Below are positions 62,202 to 64,000 of a stretch of 64,000 nucleotides of DNA, in pieces. A program made the translations under genes and the position numbers. The number at the start of each line of letters is the position of its first letter. The first letter of the stretch is position 1. The notes beneath the pieces were generated by a model. That model did not search any database. It was given only the letters and a program-made list of their open reading frames with translations, and was not told the origin of the DNA. The DNA comes from CAIQPS01 sp963783835 (lineage in GTDB: Bacteria > Actinomycetota > Thermoleophilia > RBG-16-64-13), in NCBI GenBank assembly GCA_963783835.1, contig CAWAOX010000014.1, positions 1-64,000 of the forward strand, written 5' to 3'.

Positions 62202-63310
62202 TCACCTTGGCAACGGCCAGGGTCTTTGAGGTCGTCGGGCAGGGGGGCGTACCCAAGGTCCTGCGCGATGGCGGTGCCGTCGTTCAGGGACCAGATGAGC
62301 CAGGCCTTGAGAGCGTCGGCCTTGGCCGGGTCGGTCATCTTGTCGTAGGCGAGGATCCAGGTGGCACCCACGATGGGGTAGGCGTCGGCGTTGGGGCTAT
62401 TCGCCACCGAGAAGCGCAGGTCTTCTGGGAACTGGGCGCCCGCGGCCGCCGCGGAGGTGGACTCCAGGCTGGGAGTGATGAAGTTGCCGGCCTGGTTCTT
62501 GAGAGAGGCCATGGTCAGCTTGGATTCGATGGCGTAGGAGAGTTCGACGTAGCCGATGGAGCCTTCTTGCTGCTGGACCACCGCCGCTACCCCGTCGTTA
62601 CCTTGACCGCCGACACCGGCCGGCCACTGGACTTCCTTGCCTTTGCCTACCGTGTCGGCCCACGTCTGGTTCACGCTCGTCAGGTAGCTCGTGAAGATGT
62701 TCGTGGTGCCGGAGGAGTCGGAGCGGTGGACGACCTGGATGGCCTTGTCGGGTAGGGTCGTGCCCGAGTTGAGAGCGGCGATCTTGGGATCGTTCCAGTT
62801 GGTGATCTCGCCCAGGAAGATAGCGGCCAGGGTGTCGGAGTCGAGCTTGAGTTCCTTCGCATCGGGAACATTGTACGCGAGGACGACCGAACCGAACACC
62901 GTGGGAATGTGCAGAACTTCGGCACCACTGGCTGTCTCGGCGGCGGTGATCTCTTCGTCTTTCATGGGGGCGTCCGAAGCGCCGAAGTCCACCGTCATCT
63001 TGGTGAACTGCTCGATGCCGCCACCAGAACCGATGCCCTGATAGTTGATCTTGACGCCGGGATTGGCCGCTTGGAACTCACCGATCCACTCGATGTAGAG
63101 GGGTTTGGGAAAGGTGGCGCCGGCGCCGTTCAAGGAGGCAGCCGACGCACCGCCGGACGTTCCGGTGCTCGCTGCGGTCGTCGCGCTGCCGCCTGCGCTG
63201 GGGAGCTCGCTGCTACCGCATCCTGCAGCCACGACACCGAGAGCGACTATCACGATGAGCGCCACAGCCAGGACGGCGATCAAGCCGGTGCGTTTGCTTC
63301 TTAAAGTCAT
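62182..63310 (-). CDS. pstS: Phosphate-binding lipoprotein PstS (C-terminal frameshift)
   Basis: Extracytoplasmic phosphate receptor. The signal peptide ends VVAAGC (lipobox), followed by a Ser/Thr/Ala-rich linker. LNGAGATFPKPLYIEWIGEFQAANPGVKINYQGIGSGGGIEQF and VHRSDSSGTTNIFTSYLT are the phosphate-binding regions. The last codons run PLPDDLKDPGRCQGE to a stop at 62186. One extra A in the AAA run at 62224-62226 hides the expected ending LKTLAVAKVNAIGSK with stop at 62182; corrected length is 375 residues. ATG 63310 (AGGA upstream) is preferred over GTG 63331. Confidence 0.94.
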
Positions 63311-63401
63311 CCCTGTCTTCCTCGCTTTCACTTCTTCTGAGTTTCCTCTTGGCCTATTCAGGGTTCTGGCCCGAAGAGTAGCCGTAGGGGCGAGGGTCGT
63401 T

Positions 63402-63428
63402 GTTAACGCACGGTTAAAGCGAGGTTAA
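63402..63428 (+). promoter_or_regulatory. Pho box: three GTTAA direct repeats at 11-base period
   Basis: GTTAA occurs at 63402, 63413 and 63424, each exactly 11 bases apart, the spacing PhoB/PhoP-type regulators need. It lies 92 bases upstream of the pstS start and 80 bases upstream of the divergent PhoB-like regulator gene, so it could control either or both. Confidence 0.68.
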
Positions 63429-63507
63429 TTCTCCGCGGGCCCGCTGCTGCTATTGTTAGGATGCTACGGCCGGGCTGCGGCCGAATGGCGTCAGCAGACG
63501 AGGGGCG

Positions 63508-64000
<493 letters not shown>

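Overview
The window is about 65 percent GC. It has frequent GTG and TTG starts, strong AAGGAGG-type ribosome sites and many ATGA stop/start overlaps. Rex half-sites of the GTGAA/TTCAC type, an MmpL exporter, an Flp pilin and Thr/Ala/Gly-rich lipoprotein linkers fit an anaerobic or facultative high-GC bacterium, most likely an Actinomycetota lineage. This is an inference; there is no rRNA, tRNA or other marker to fix the taxonomy. I saw no CRISPR array, insertion sequence or prophage.

Layout. 1-2730: Flp pilin (cut by the window edge), prepilin peptidase and a NarL-type two-component pair whose kinase is split over three frames. 3003-6540: hydroxyacyl-CoA dehydrogenase (frameshifted), a 32-residue membrane protein, an isochorismatase-fold hydrolase and a UbiD decarboxylase. 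6544-16205: the core of the window. A Rex repressor gene with its own operator is followed by an eight-gene-scale [FeFe]-hydrogenase locus headed by a second Rex-like operator. It encodes a HydABC/Hnd-type NAD-linked hydrogenase interleaved with a sensory hydrogenase-histidine kinase fusion, two stand-alone receiver proteins and a REC-PAS-kinase. 16221-22743: tetR-mmpL, a small membrane protein, a remnant joining the middle of HydF to the end of HydE, and an ABC-2 exporter. 22821-28439: MFS exporter, HOT-like alcohol dehydrogenase, radical SAM protein, REC-HD-GYP and an NTF2-like protein. 28485-39706: DUF169 protein, then a leftward block of a GAF-LuxR regulator, two YtcJ-like amidohydrolases (one heavily broken), a complete branched-chain-type (Liv) ABC importer and a short-chain dehydrogenase.

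39978-43686: the oxidative pentose-phosphate genes gnd-pgl-zwf. 43835-47477: small metabolic genes. 47547-48215: MazEF-type toxin-antitoxin module with a candidate operator. 48343-55921: a leftward operon whose first product closely resembles the large subunit of pyrogallol-phloroglucinol transhydroxylase. It is followed by a gamma-resorcylate-decarboxylase-like amidohydrolase, a metallo-beta-lactamase-fold hydrolase, a benzoylformate-decarboxylase-like ThDP enzyme, a ketopantoate-reductase-like protein and an aldehyde:ferredoxin oxidoreductase remnant. Together these suggest anaerobic polyhydroxy-aromatic catabolism. 56044-58722: zinc-ribbon protein, unknown protein and phosphoribosyltransferase. 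58802-64000: pstSCAB-phoU with an 11-bp-periodic Pho box and a divergent PhoB-like regulator that runs off the window.

One global caveat: at least ten places show single-base frame breaks inside otherwise well-conserved genes, including hndC, hndD and pstS. Most look like one extra base, often in a short homopolymer, and restoring them gives full-length reading frames that are exact multiples of three. I therefore treat single-lesion genes as probably intact genes with residual sequence error, and multi-lesion or fused ones as pseudogenes.
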